A stretch of 64,000 nucleotides of DNA from Novosphingobium sediminicola (GTDB lineage: Bacteria; Pseudomonadota; Alphaproteobacteria; Sphingomonadales; Sphingomonadaceae). This document shows positions 1-7,851 of the stretch, in pieces (within the stretch, counting starts at the first letter, position 1; each line of letters starts with the position of its first letter). The stretch lies in contig NZ_JACIDX010000018.1 in assembly GCF_014196525.1 (NCBI RefSeq), positions 44,887 through 108,886 of the forward strand, written 5' to 3'. Position numbers and translations under genes: made by a program. The notes beneath the pieces were generated by a model. The model saw nothing but the letters and a program-made list of their open reading frames with translations. It made no database searches and had not been told where the DNA came from.

Positions 1-128
1 TGGCGATCGTCGCGGCCAGCGCCTTTGGCGGGGCGCATTGCGGCTTTGCCGGTTTCCGCATTTCCTTCGCCGCCGATGAGGCGAAACTGACGCAGGCTTT
101 CGCCCGGATTGCTTCGGCCCTCAAATGA
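1..128 (+). CDS. C-terminal end of a PLP-dependent aminotransferase (partial)
   Basis: An open frame enters from the left edge (first full codon at base 3) and stops with TGA at 126-128, giving about 41 residues. The segment GFRISFAADEAKLTQAF followed by ARI resembles the last strand and helix of fold-type I class I/II aminotransferases, which typically end in a FRISFA-x-DE-x-L pattern. The active-site lysine lies outside the window, so substrate cannot be judged. The stop overlaps the start of the next gene in an ATGA arrangement, which suggests translational coupling. The family call rests only on the C-terminal fragment. Confidence 0.6.
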   Translation, partial: AIVAASAFGGAHCGFAGFRISFAADEAKLTQAFARIASALK

Positions 129-850
129 TCTATGGGGTGGGAATGAACATTCCCATCCTGTTTGAAGACGGCGAAGCCCTTATCGTCAACAAGCCCGCCG
201 GCTTGCCCCTCGACCGTCCGCGCAAGGGCGGCGTGGCTCTGGAAGATTTCCTTCCCGATCTGCGCCTTGGCTTCGCGCGCGAGCCTTTGCCGGTCCATCG
301 CCTCGATCAGGATACGTCGGGCTGCCTGCTCTTGGCGCGCAATCCCAAGGCGCATAAACGATTCTGCGCCGCCTTCGAGGCGCGCGTCGTGTCCAAGCGC
401 TACCTTGGCGTGGTCAATGGGCCGGTGCGCAAGGAATCGGGCACGATTTCGCTCAACCTGCTCAAAACCTCCAGCAAATATGGCGGATGGCGCATCGTCG
501 CCTCGCATGAGGGCAAGCCCGCCGTCACCCATTGGCGTAAGATCGCCGAAGTGGATGGCCTCACGCTGGTCGAATTCCGCCCCGAAACCGGCCGCACCCA
601 CCAGATCCGCGTCCATGCGCAAAAGGGGCTGGGCGCGGCGTTGCTGGGCGATCCGATCTATGGCGATGGCGCCGGGGCGGGCCGCACGATGCTCCATGCG
701 GTCGAACTGACCGTGCTGCGCGAGGGCAAGCCGCCGATCCATGCCGTGGCGCCCATGCCGGAAGATTTCGTCGAACTGGGGTTTGAGGAAGGGATCGATC
801 TGACCAAGGTTTGGGAACAGAAGGAAGAACAGGAAGATCACGGGGAGTGA
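125..850 (+). CDS. RluA-family RNA pseudouridine synthase
   Basis: This 241-residue protein should isomerise specific uridines in rRNA or tRNA to pseudouridine. The catalytic motif HRLDQDTSG is at residues 58-66, with Asp61 as the expected catalytic aspartate. A later GRTHQIRVH motif is also characteristic of the RluA/RluC/RluD family. The length fits a bare catalytic domain without an S4 RNA-binding domain, so the target position is unknown. The ATG at 125 overlaps the upstream stop codon. A second ATG at 143 follows a purine-rich GGGTGGGA and is a credible alternative start. The C-terminus is rich in Glu and Lys. Confidence 0.9.
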   Translation: MIYGVGMNIPILFEDGEALIVNKPAGLPLDRPRKGGVALEDFLPDLRLGFAREPLPVHRLDQDTSGCLLLARNPKAHKRFCAAFEARVVSKRYLGVVNGPVRKESGTISLNLLKTSSKYGGWRIVASHEGKPAVTHWRKIAEVDGLTLVEFRPETGRTHQIRVHAQKGLGAALLGDPIYGDGAGAGRTMLHAVELTVLREGKPPIHAVAPMPEDFVELGFEEGIDLTKVWEQKEEQEDHGE

Positions 851-857
851 GGATAAT

Positions 858-877
858 GCGAGGGTCTAGACCCTCGC
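858..877. repeat. 20-bp perfect palindrome
   Basis: GCGAGGGTCT and its exact reverse complement lie back to back just after the pseudouridine synthase stop codon. As RNA it can form a 7-bp stem with a 6-base loop. No T-run follows, so it may be a weak terminator or part of a dispersed palindromic unit. Confidence 0.7.
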
Positions 878-944
878 GCTCCCGTTACTGTCTTCGTTGC
901 GTATGGGGTTCGGCCTTAGGTGTCGGACGCAGCGTTATAAATTG

Positions 945-991
945 AAAGCCTGCGGCGCCCATCAGCGCTAGTCCGCCGCGCCGCAGGCTTT
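945..991. repeat. Long inverted repeat (14-bp arms, 19-base spacer)
   Basis: The arms AAAGCCTGCGGCGC (945-958) and its exact complement (978-991) lie between two convergent genes. The stem is strong and has A residues on the left arm and T residues on the right, so it could act as a bidirectional terminator. It lies in the same 230-base gap as two other palindromes. Confidence 0.65.
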
Positions 992-1040
992 ATAAAGAAA
1001 CCCCACCCACAAACCGGCACACAACCCCATTAACGGGATT

Positions 1041-1062
1041 GCAAAGGGACAAGTCCCTTTGC
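1041..1062. repeat. 22-bp inverted repeat (10-bp arms, AA spacer)
   Basis: GCAAAGGGAC at 1041-1050 is followed by AA and its perfect complement at 1053-1062, 18 bases beyond the stop of the minus-strand arfB. It is the third palindrome in this gap and could fold as a terminator stem for arfB or be part of a repeated intergenic element. Confidence 0.65.
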
Positions 1063-1079
1063 CCGCCGGAGGCATACCC

Positions 1080-1502
1080 TTACTCCTTCCACTTCCCCCT
1101 CCCCGCCTTCACCGAAGACCGCCGCGATTTCCCGTCCATGCGCCGGGTTTGCGAGGCTTTGGTGGGCTTGGTGGCCTTGCGGGCCTTGGGGACAAAGGTG
1201 GCCTCGACGATCATGGCGATCAGGCGCGCGCGCACATCCTGCCGGTTGATCAATTGCGAGCGGGAGCCTTCGGAGCGCAGGACGATCACGCCCTCGGCGG
1301 TCATGCGCGACCCGGCGATGCGGGCAAGGCGGTATTTGACCGCATCGGGCAGCGATGGCGAGGCTGCGACATCGAATTTGAGGATGACCGCGCTGTCTGT
1401 GGTGTTCACATGCTGTCCGCCCGGCCCGGAGGATCGGGTCGTGCTTTCGACGAGTTCGCTTTCATCGAGGCTGATCGAGCGGGTGACGGGGATGCGGGGC
1501 AT
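1080..1502 (-). CDS. arfB: Peptidyl-tRNA hydrolase / ribosome-rescue factor ArfB (YaeJ)
   Basis: The 140-residue product carries the release-factor GGQ motif at residues 28-30 in the context SSGPGGQHVN, which hydrolyses peptidyl-tRNA. A lysine/arginine-rich C-terminal tail (GKSRRSS to GRGKWKE) is the part that in ArfB enters the empty mRNA channel of stalled ribosomes. Domain content and length match ArfB, not full RF1/RF2, because the codon-recognition domains are missing. The start is placed at the ATG giving MPRIPV. An in-frame upstream start at 1541 would add 13 residues with no family resemblance. The gene is monocistronic and convergent with the pseudouridine synthase. Confidence 0.93.
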   Translation of the reverse strand: MPRIPVTRSISLDESELVESTTRSSGPGGQHVNTTDSAVILKFDVAASPSLPDAVKYRLARIAGSRMTAEGVIVLRSEGSRSQLINRQDVRARLIAMIVEATFVPKARKATKPTKASQTRRMDGKSRRSSVKAGRGKWKE

Positions 1503-1602
1503 GGCGGTGTCATAGGCAAGGCCGGGGCCCCAGTCCAGCATTGGGCATCCAGCATTGGGCCGGATCGCCCTCAGACCGCCACGTATAAAATTTCTTTTAT
1601 AC

Positions 1603-1734
1603 CATAATCATGGGATGCGGCGGGCCGGGGCCAACATTAACACTTGTTCAGCGACCCGATGGGCTGGTGGTCTTTCGATACCACGCCATCGAACTGGCCC
1701 GGCCGAGGCATCCCCCTTGGCCGGGCCATTTTTT
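1603..1734 (+). ncRNA. Candidate small RNA upstream of a strong intrinsic terminator
   Basis: A strong plus-strand terminator sits at 1695-1734, yet no plus-strand coding gene precedes it: the flanking genes arfB and the lipoprotein are both on the minus strand. Upstream there is a CATAAT hexamer at 1603-1608 that could serve as a -10 box, and a short hairpin with GTGGT (1667-1671) paired to ACCAC (1680-1684). A transcript of roughly 120 bases starting near 1615 is therefore plausible. No match to a known RNA family was recognised, and no good -35 box was found. Confidence 0.35.
1695..1734 (+). terminator. Rho-independent terminator
   Basis: TGGCCCGGCC (1695-1704) pairs perfectly with GGCCGGGCCA (1719-1728) and is followed at once by six T residues (1729-1734). 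The T-run orients it to the plus strand. Confidence 0.8.
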
Positions 1735-1743
1735 CATCAAAGA

Positions 1744-2052
1744 TCAGGGCTTCTTGGCGGGTGCCGGAGTGGGGCTGATGTCGGCGCCTGCGGCGGCGGC
1801 GGCGGCCGCCACGTCGGCGGCAGCCTGGCCTGCGGCGGCGGCCACGCCTTCGGTGGTGGTGGGGGCGGCCGATGCGGCGGCGGCAGAGTCGGCCGCAGGC
1901 GCGGCATCAACCGGGGCCAGCGCCGATTCGGCGGGCATTTCCACGTTTTCGGGCGTCACCGCATCGGCCGCCTTGTCCGAACTGCCGCAGGCGGCCACCG
2001 CCAGCGAGGCGACAACAGCAAAAGCAAGAGCGCGTTGGCGTTGCGAAATCAT
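1744..2052 (-). CDS. Small alanine-rich lipoprotein, function unknown
   Basis: The product is about 102 residues. The N-terminus is a lipoprotein signal, with a short basic stretch (QRQR), a hydrophobic core and the lipobox VAAC placing Cys22 as the lipidated residue. The rest is low complexity, dominated by Ala, Pro, Asp and Thr, and ends in PAPAKKP, as in envelope linker or spacer proteins. No enzymatic motif is visible. The ATG at 2052 is preferred because GAGGA lies about 6 bases upstream. A GTG at 2064 would place that ribosome site inside the gene. It points away from the methionine cluster. Confidence 0.7.
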   Translation of the reverse strand: MISQRQRALAFAVVASLAVAACGSSDKAADAVTPENVEMPAESALAPVDAAPAADSAAAASAAPTTTEGVAAAAGQAAADVAAAAAAAGADISPTPAPAKKP

Positions 2053-2157
2053 GGGAATCCTCACGTTATGGGGCTATAAACTGGCCTTATTAGGTAGGCC
2101 CACGCGCCCAAAAGGCAAGGGTGTATCAAGCTAGGTATATTCCTATCATGGTAGTGG

Positions 2158-2186
2158 TTGTAATCATATAAAGATATCTTTATATG
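2158..2186 (+). promoter_or_regulatory. Promoter with overlapping 22-bp palindromic operator
   Basis: A perfect 22-bp palindrome occupies 2165-2186, with half-site CATATAAAGAT. It overlaps a good sigma-70-type promoter: TTGTAA at 2158-2163, a 17-base spacer, and TATATG at 2181-2186. The predicted transcript start is only about 6 bases before the ATG at 2198, so the mRNA may be almost leaderless. Binding here would block RNA polymerase, and the first gene downstream encodes an ArsR-type regulator, so autoregulation is the simplest reading. SahR-type regulation of methionine genes by S-adenosylhomocysteine-responsive ArsR proteins is a known precedent; assignment here is inference. Confidence 0.7.
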
Positions 2187-2197
2187 CCCTATCAGCC

Positions 2198-3199
2198 ATG
2201 ACACAGAACCTGCTCATCGACCCTCTTTTGCGCGCGCTGGCCGATCCCACGCGGCTGCGCATCATGCGCCTGCTGGCCGCGATGGAGCTGGCCGTGGGCG
2301 AATTGGCGCAGGTCTTGGGGCAGAGCCAGCCGCGCGTATCGCGCCATGTAAAGATCCTGTGCGATGCGGGCCTTGCCGAAAGGCGCAAGGAGGGCAGCTG
2401 GGTGTTCCTGAAAATCGCCCCCTTTGCCGCCGATGGCCCATCCCTGCGCGCCGCCAGCGCCCGCCTGCTGGCCGCTGCTGAGGATGAGGACAAGGATTTC
2501 GCCGCGCAATGCGCCGAGGACCGCCGCCAACTGGCCGCGATCCGCGCCGGGCGCGAGGCGGCCTCAGCCCAATATTTCGCCCGTCATGCCGGGGAATGGG
2601 ACCAGATCCGCTCGCTGCTCAGCCCCGATGAACCAGTCGAGGAAGCGCTGGGCCGCCTGCTGCCCGCGTCCTTGGGCCAATTGCTGGACATCGGCACGGG
2701 CACGGGGCGGATGGCGCAACGTTTCGCGCCCCGCGCCGCCCATGTCACCGCGCTGGACAAGAGCCCCGACATGCTGCGCATCGCACGCACCCGCTTGCAG
2801 GATCTGCCCGCAGGCAAGGTCGATCTGGTGCAGGGCGATTTTGCCGCCCTGCCCTTTGCCGATGCCGCATTTGACACGCTGCTCATGCATCAGGTGCTGC
2901 ATTATGCTCAGGCCCCCGAACTGGTGCTGGCCCAGGCCGCCCGCGTGGCCCGGCCCGGCGCGCGTCTGGCCATCGTCGATCTGGCCGCGCATGCCCATGA
3001 AGAATTGCGCACGACCCATGCCCACGCCCGCCTCGGCTTTTCCGACGAGCAGATGGCGCAATGGTTTGCCGCCACAGGATTCTCCGCCGATGCGCCGCTG
3101 GCGCTGAACGGCGGGCAATTGACCGTCAAGATCTGGACCGGGCGCCGCCTGCCCGAAAGCGCAGGCACCGCCCCAAGCAATGCAAAGGTTTCCGCATGA
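2198..3199 (+). CDS. ArsR-family regulator fused to a SAM-dependent methyltransferase domain
   Basis: The 333-residue protein has an N-terminal ArsR-type winged helix (about residues 8-90, with DPTRLRIMRLL and the recognition region QSQPRVSRHVKIL). This is followed by a class I methyltransferase fold whose SAM-binding motif LDIGTGTGRMAQ lies near residue 165. No metal-binding cysteines typical of ArsR metal sensors are seen in the HTH part. Position directly upstream of metF and metH, with an ATGA overlap to metF, indicates control of methionine and one-carbon metabolism. The methyltransferase domain may sense SAM or S-adenosylhomocysteine instead of catalysing. A perfect palindrome overlaps its promoter. 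No obvious Shine-Dalgarno precedes the ATG. Confidence 0.85.
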   Translation: MTQNLLIDPLLRALADPTRLRIMRLLAAMELAVGELAQVLGQSQPRVSRHVKILCDAGLAERRKEGSWVFLKIAPFAADGPSLRAASARLLAAAEDEDKDFAAQCAEDRRQLAAIRAGREAASAQYFARHAGEWDQIRSLLSPDEPVEEALGRLLPASLGQLLDIGTGTGRMAQRFAPRAAHVTALDKSPDMLRIARTRLQDLPAGKVDLVQGDFAALPFADAAFDTLLMHQVLHYAQAPELVLAQAARVARPGARLAIVDLAAHAHEELRTTHAHARLGFSDEQMAQWFAATGFSADAPLALNGGQLTVKIWTGRRLPESAGTAPSNAKVSA

Positions 3200-4143
3200 A
3201 CGCCAGCTATGAAGCGCTGAACGAGGCCCGCAAGGCGCTGGACGCGCCGCTGTTTGCCGGGCTGCCGGGCGATATTCGCGTATCGTTCGAATTCTTTCCG
3301 CCCAAGAGCGATGCGATGATGGCGCAATTGTGGGAAGTGGTGGAAACGCTGGCCCCGCTCGATCCGGCCTTTGTCTCAGTCACCTATGGCGCGGGCGGCA
3401 CCACGCGTGACCGCACCCATGGCACGGTGGCGCGCATCATTTCCGAGGCGCGCCTGCCCGCCGCCGCGCACTTGACCTGTGTGGACGCCACCAAGGCCGA
3501 GGTGAATGCCGTGGCCGAAGCATACTGGGAGGCCGGGGTTCGCCATATCGTCGCGCTGCGCGGCGATATGGGCCAGCCGGGCGCGCCTTTCGTGCCCCAT
3601 CCGGAGGGGTATCAGAATGCCGCCGATCTGGTGGCGGGCTTGAAGCGCGTGGCGCCGTTTGAGATTTCGGTCGCGGCCTATCCGGAAAAACACCCCGATT
3701 CGGCCGATGTCGATGCGGACATCGACAATCTGAAGCGCAAGCTGGACGCGGGCGCGACCCGCGCGATCAGCCAGTTCTTCTTCGAGCCGGAAACCTTCTT
3801 CCGGTTCCGCGACCGTCTGGCCGCAGCGGGCATCGACGCGCCGGTGCTGCCGGGCATCCTGCCGGTGTCGAATTTCGCCCAGACGCGCAAATTCGCGGAC
3901 GCCTGCGGGGCGGCGATCCCGGCGTGGATGGAGGGCCTGTTTGCCGGGCTGGACACCCATCCGCCTGCGCGCGCGCTGGTGGCGGCGACGATTGCCGCCG
4001 AATTCTGCCGCAAGCTCTATGCCGGCGGGGTGCGTGATTTCCACTTCTACACGCTCAACCGCGCCGAATTGTCCTATGCGATCTGCCATCTGCTGGGGGT
4101 GCGCCCCAACCCCGCCCGCGTCGCCCAAGTAAAGGCTGCCTGA
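3196..4143 (+). CDS. metF: Methylenetetrahydrofolate reductase
   Basis: MetF reduces 5,10-methylene-THF to 5-methyl-THF, the methyl donor used by the methionine synthase encoded next. The 315-residue product starts at the ATG overlapping the regulator's stop (ATGA), which yields the family N-terminus with the conserved VSFEFFPPKSD strand. SVTYGAGGTTRDRT and HIVALRGDMG are hallmark flavin- and folate-site segments. Length fits the bacterial catalytic-barrel form without the eukaryotic regulatory domain. It ends one base before the first metH gene, so the cluster is clearly one operon. Confidence 0.96.
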   Translation: MNASYEALNEARKALDAPLFAGLPGDIRVSFEFFPPKSDAMMAQLWEVVETLAPLDPAFVSVTYGAGGTTRDRTHGTVARIISEARLPAAAHLTCVDATKAEVNAVAEAYWEAGVRHIVALRGDMGQPGAPFVPHPEGYQNAADLVAGLKRVAPFEISVAAYPEKHPDSADVDADIDNLKRKLDAGATRAISQFFFEPETFFRFRDRLAAAGIDAPVLPGILPVSNFAQTRKFADACGAAIPAWMEGLFAGLDTHPPARALVAATIAAEFCRKLYAGGVRDFHFYTLNRAELSYAICHLLGVRPNPARVAQVKAA

Positions 4144-4144
4144 T

Positions 4145-5203
4145 ATGTCCCTGATTCCCTCTGCTGCCCGCAAGGCCCTGCTCGAACAGGCCGCCAGCCG
4201 CATTCTCATCACTGATGGCGCCTTTGGCACCGAGATCCAGAATTACGGCCTGTCCGAGGCCGATTATGCCGGTTCGCTGGGCCTGAGCCACGATCAGAAG
4301 GGCAATAATGACATTCTGGCGCTGACCAAGCCGGAGGTGCCCGAGGCGATCCACCGCGCCTATTTCGCCGCCGGGGCCGATATTGCCGAGACGAACACCT
4401 TTTCCGCCAACCGCATTTCGCAGGCCGATTACGGGGCGGAACATCTGGTGCGCGAAATCAATGTGGAAAGCGCGAAACTGGCCCGCCGCGTGGCCGATGA
4501 GTTCACCGCGAAGGATGGACGCCCCCGCTTTGTGGCGGGCGCCATCGGGCCGACGAACAAGACGCTTTCGCTCAGCCCCGACGTCAACGATCCCGGCTAT
4601 CGCGAGATCGACTGGGACTATCTGGTCGATGTCTATGCGCAGCAGGTCGAGGCGCTGGTCGAAGGCGGGGCCGATTTCATCCTGATCGAGACGGTGTTTG
4701 ATACATTGAACGCCAAGGCGGGCGTGATGGCGGTGCGCCATGTCGAGCAAAAGCTGGGCCGGGAAATCCCGATCATGCTCTCGATGACGCTGACCGACCT
4801 GTCGGGCCGCAATCTGTCGGGCCATACGGTCGAGGCGTTCTGGTGGGCGGTGCGCCATGCGCGGCCTGTCACCATTGGCCTCAACTGCTCTTTCGGGGCC
4901 ACGCAGTTGCGCCCGCATGTAAAGGCCCTGTCGGAAATCGCCGATACGCTCATCATGGTCTATCCCAATGCGGGCCTGCCCAATGAGCTGGGCGCCTATG
5001 ACGAACTGCCCGAAACCACGGCGGGTCTGGTCAAGGAATGGGCGGATGCCGGACAGGTCAACATCCTTGGCGGATGCTGCGGTTCGACGCCTGCGCATAT
5101 TGCGGCGATGGCGCGCGCGGTGGGCGGGCTGCCCTCGCGGCAATTGCCCGAATTGACGCCGGTGACGCGCCTTGCCGGTCTTGAACCCTTTATCTTCGCC
5201 TGA
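4145..5203 (+). CDS. metH: Methionine synthase, homocysteine-binding module (MetH N-terminal part as a separate gene)
   Basis: The 352-residue protein is the zinc-dependent homocysteine S-methyltransferase barrel of cobalamin-dependent methionine synthase. DGAFGTEIQ opens the barrel. The expected zinc ligands are a cysteine in GLNCSFGA (near residue 247) and the vicinal pair in GGCCGSTPAHI (near 311-312). In E. coli this module is fused to the folate, B12 and reactivation modules. Here it ends with a stop and the rest begins 15 bases later in another gene. Split MetH occurs in many alphaproteobacteria, so this is more likely a stable two-subunit form than a frameshift. It is co-transcribed with metF. 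Confidence 0.93.
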   Translation: MSLIPSAARKALLEQAASRILITDGAFGTEIQNYGLSEADYAGSLGLSHDQKGNNDILALTKPEVPEAIHRAYFAAGADIAETNTFSANRISQADYGAEHLVREINVESAKLARRVADEFTAKDGRPRFVAGAIGPTNKTLSLSPDVNDPGYREIDWDYLVDVYAQQVEALVEGGADFILIETVFDTLNAKAGVMAVRHVEQKLGREIPIMLSMTLTDLSGRNLSGHTVEAFWWAVRHARPVTIGLNCSFGATQLRPHVKALSEIADTLIMVYPNAGLPNELGAYDELPETTAGLVKEWADAGQVNILGGCCGSTPAHIAAMARAVGGLPSRQLPELTPVTRLAGLEPFIFA

Positions 5204-5218
5204 TCGCTGGAATTTTCG

Positions 5219-7819
5219 ATGACAACTCAATCCTCCGCCCGCTTCGTTAACGTCGGCGAGCGCACCAATGTCACCGGCTCGGCGGCGTTCAAGAAGCTGA
5301 TTCTGGCGGGCGATTACGCCAAGGCCGTCGAAGTGGCGCGCCAGCAGGTCGATAATGGCGCGCAGATCATCGACGTGAACATGGACGAGGGCCTGCTCGA
5401 CGCCCATGAGGCGATGACGACCTATCTGAAGCTGATCGCGTCGGAACCCGATATCGCCCGCGTGCCGATCATGATCGACAGTTCCAAATGGGACGTGATC
5501 GAGGCGGGGCTGAAATGCGTTTCGGGCAAGCCGATCGTCAATTCGATCAGCATGAAGGAGGGCGAGGAGCAATTCCTGGCCCAGGCGCGCAAATGCATGG
5601 ATTATGGCGCGGCCGTGGTGGTCATGGCCTTTGACGAAAAGGGCCAGGCCGACACGCGCGAGCGCAAGGTGGAAATCTGCTGCCGCGCCTACAAGCTGCT
5701 GACCGAGAATGCTTTCCCCGCCGAAGACATCATCTTTGACCCCAACGTCTTTGCCGTCGCCACCGGCATCGAGGAGCACGACCGCTATGCGCTCGACTTC
5801 ATCGAGGCCTGCCGCGACATCAAGGCGGCCTGTCCGCATGTCCATATCAGCGGCGGCCTGTCGAACCTGTCCTTCTCTTTCCGCGGCAATGAACCCGTGC
5901 GCCGGGCGATGCACTCGGTGTTCCTCTATCACGCCATTCCGGCGGGGATGGACATGGCCATCGTCAATGCGGGCCAGATCGACATCTATGACCAGATCGA
6001 CCCGGCCCTGCGCGATGCGGTCGAGGATGTGATCCTGATGCGCCCTGTAGAGGGCGAACTGACCGCCACCGAGCGCCTGATCGCTCTGGCCGAAAGCTAT
6101 AAGGGGCAGGACAAGGCGGCGGAAAAGGCCGCCGAGGAATGGCGCTCCTATGATGTGGTCAAGCGTCTCGAACATGCGCTGGTCAAGGGCATCGACGCCT
6201 ATATCGTCGAGGACACCGAGGAGGCCCGCCTCCTCCACGCCCGCCCGATCGAGGTGATCGAGGGACCGCTGATGGCGGGCATGAACCGCGTGGGCGACCT
6301 GTTCGGTTCGGGCCAGATGTTCCTGCCGCAGGTGGTGAAATCGGCCCGCGTGATGAAAAAGGCCGTGGCGCACCTCATCCCCTTCATCGAGGCGGCCAAG
6401 GAAGAAGGCGCCAAGGCCAAGGGCCGGATCATCATGGCCACCGTCAAGGGCGACGTTCACGACATCGGCAAGAACATCGTGGGCGTGGTCCTGCAATGCA
6501 ATGGCTATGAGGTGATCGACCTTGGCGTGATGGTGCCGTGGAGCAAGATCATCGAGACGGCGCAGAAGGAAGAGGCCGACATCATCGGCCTGTCGGGCCT
6601 GATCACGCCTTCGCTCGACGAAATGGTGACCGTGGCCGAGGAAATGCAGCGGGCGGGGATGACTATCCCGCTGCTGATCGGCGGGGCGACGACCTCGAAG
6701 GTGCATACCGCGCTGCGCATCGATCCGGCCTATGACGGACCGGTGGTGCATGTTCTCGACGCGTCGCGCGCGGTGGGCGTGGCCAGCCAGTTGCTCTCGG
6801 ACACGCAGGCCGATGGGTTTATTTCCGCCACCGCCGATGAATATGAAGCCGTGCGGATCGCGCGGGCGGGCAAGGGCGGTTCCAAACTGCTCTCGATTGC
6901 GGACGCGCGCGCCAATGCTTTCGTGATCGACGCCGCGCAAAAGGCCCCGGCTCCGGCCAAGCCCGACCTGCATCGCTATGACGACTGGAGCCTGACGGAT
7001 CTGGTCGATTATATCGACTGGACGCCTTTCTTCCGTGCATGGGAGTTGGCGGGCACCTATCCGGCGATACTGAACGATGAGGTGGTCGGGGAATCGGCGC
7101 GCAGCCTTTATGCCGATGCGCAAAAGATGCTGGCCCAGATCATCGAGGAAAAGTGGCTGACCGCGCGCGGCGTCTGCGCCTTCTGGCCTGCGCATCGCGA
7201 GGGCGACGATATCCTGCTCGACGACGGCACGCGCCTGCCCATGCTGCGCCAGCAGTTCATCAAGAGCCGAGGCCGCGCCAATTTCTGCCTGTCCGACTTC
7301 ATCGATACGTCCGACGACTGGCTGGGCGGTTTTGCCGTGGGCATCCACGGGATCGAGCCGCATCTGGCCCGCTTTAAGGCCGACCATGATGATTACAGCG
7401 ACATCCTGTTGAAGGCGCTGGCCGACCGCTTTGCCGAGGCTTTTGCCGAAAGGATGCACGCCCATGTCCGCCGCGAGTTGTGGGGCTATGCGGCGGGCGA
7501 GCAATTGACCAATGAGGCGCTGATCCGCGAGCAATATCGCGGTATCCGCCCGGCGCCCGGCTATCCGGCATGCCCGGACCATACGTTGAAGCCGATCCTG
7601 TTCGATTTGCTGAAGGCGGGCGACAATGCCGGGCTGGTGCTGACCGAATCGCAGGCCATGCTGCCCACGGCGGCGGTCAGCGGTTTCTACTTCGCCCATC
7701 CCGAAAGCCAGTATTTCGGCGTCGCCACCATCGGCGAGGACCAGTTGGCCGATTATGCCGAGCGGCGCGGGCAGACCATCGAGGAAACCCGCCGCTGGCT
7801 GCGGCCCAATCTCGACTGA
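5219..7819 (+). CDS. metH: Methionine synthase, folate/B12/AdoMet-activation modules (MetH C-terminal part)
   Basis: The 866-residue protein carries the remaining MetH modules in order. A pterin-binding barrel (VGERTNVTGS near the start) is followed by the four-helix cap, the cobalamin domain with the lower-ligand motif DVHDIGKN (His near residue 413), and a reactivation domain with the signature RPAPGYPACPDH (near 777). It transfers the methyl group from 5-methyl-THF through B12 to homocysteine held by the partner protein. The start follows the partner's stop by 15 bases. All key motifs are present, so the enzyme should be functional as a complex. A GC-rich hairpin follows the stop. Confidence 0.95.
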   Translation: MTTQSSARFVNVGERTNVTGSAAFKKLILAGDYAKAVEVARQQVDNGAQIIDVNMDEGLLDAHEAMTTYLKLIASEPDIARVPIMIDSSKWDVIEAGLKCVSGKPIVNSISMKEGEEQFLAQARKCMDYGAAVVVMAFDEKGQADTRERKVEICCRAYKLLTENAFPAEDIIFDPNVFAVATGIEEHDRYALDFIEACRDIKAACPHVHISGGLSNLSFSFRGNEPVRRAMHSVFLYHAIPAGMDMAIVNAGQIDIYDQIDPALRDAVEDVILMRPVEGELTATERLIALAESYKGQDKAAEKAAEEWRSYDVVKRLEHALVKGIDAYIVEDTEEARLLHARPIEVIEGPLMAGMNRVGDLFGSGQMFLPQVVKSARVMKKAVAHLIPFIEAAKEEGAKAKGRIIMATVKGDVHDIGKNIVGVVLQCNGYEVIDLGVMVPWSKIIETAQKEEADIIGLSGLITPSLDEMVTVAEEMQRAGMTIPLLIGGATTSKVHTALRIDPAYDGPVVHVLDASRAVGVASQLLSDTQADGFISATADEYEAVRIARAGKGGSKLLSIADARANAFVIDAAQKAPAPAKPDLHRYDDWSLTDLVDYIDWTPFFRAWELAGTYPAILNDEVVGESARSLYADAQKMLAQIIEEKWLTARGVCAFWPAHREGDDILLDDGTRLPMLRQQFIKSRGRANFCLSDFIDTSDDWLGGFAVGIHGIEPHLARFKADHDDYSDILLKALADRFAEAFAERMHAHVRRELWGYAAGEQLTNEALIREQYRGIRPAPGYPACPDHTLKPILFDLLKAGDNAGLVLTESQAMLPTAAVSGFYFAHPESQYFGVATIGEDQLADYAERRGQTIEETRRWLRPNLD

Positions 7820-7826
7820 GTATGAA

Positions 7827-7851
7827 GGCGGGGGGCCTTGCGCTCCCCGCC
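7827..7851 (+). terminator. Probable terminator after metH, shared with the convergent gene
   Basis: GGCGGGG (7827-7833) pairs with CCCCGCC (7845-7851) and is followed by a T-rich CTATTGTTT. It abuts the stop codon of the convergent radical SAM gene, so it may help end transcription from either side. Confidence 0.5.

Noticed and set aside
1620..1690. A tRNA or 4.5S/SRP RNA as the explanation for the orphan terminator
   Set aside because: No T-loop sequence, anticodon arm or SRP GGAAGCAGCC-type motif is present.
4055..7699. Minus-strand open frame of more than 1200 codons opposite the metH genes
   Set aside because: It is the antisense shadow of a high-GC coding region. Its translation is low complexity (rich in Arg, His, Gly and Gln) with no domain, and the plus-strand genes have all catalytic motifs.
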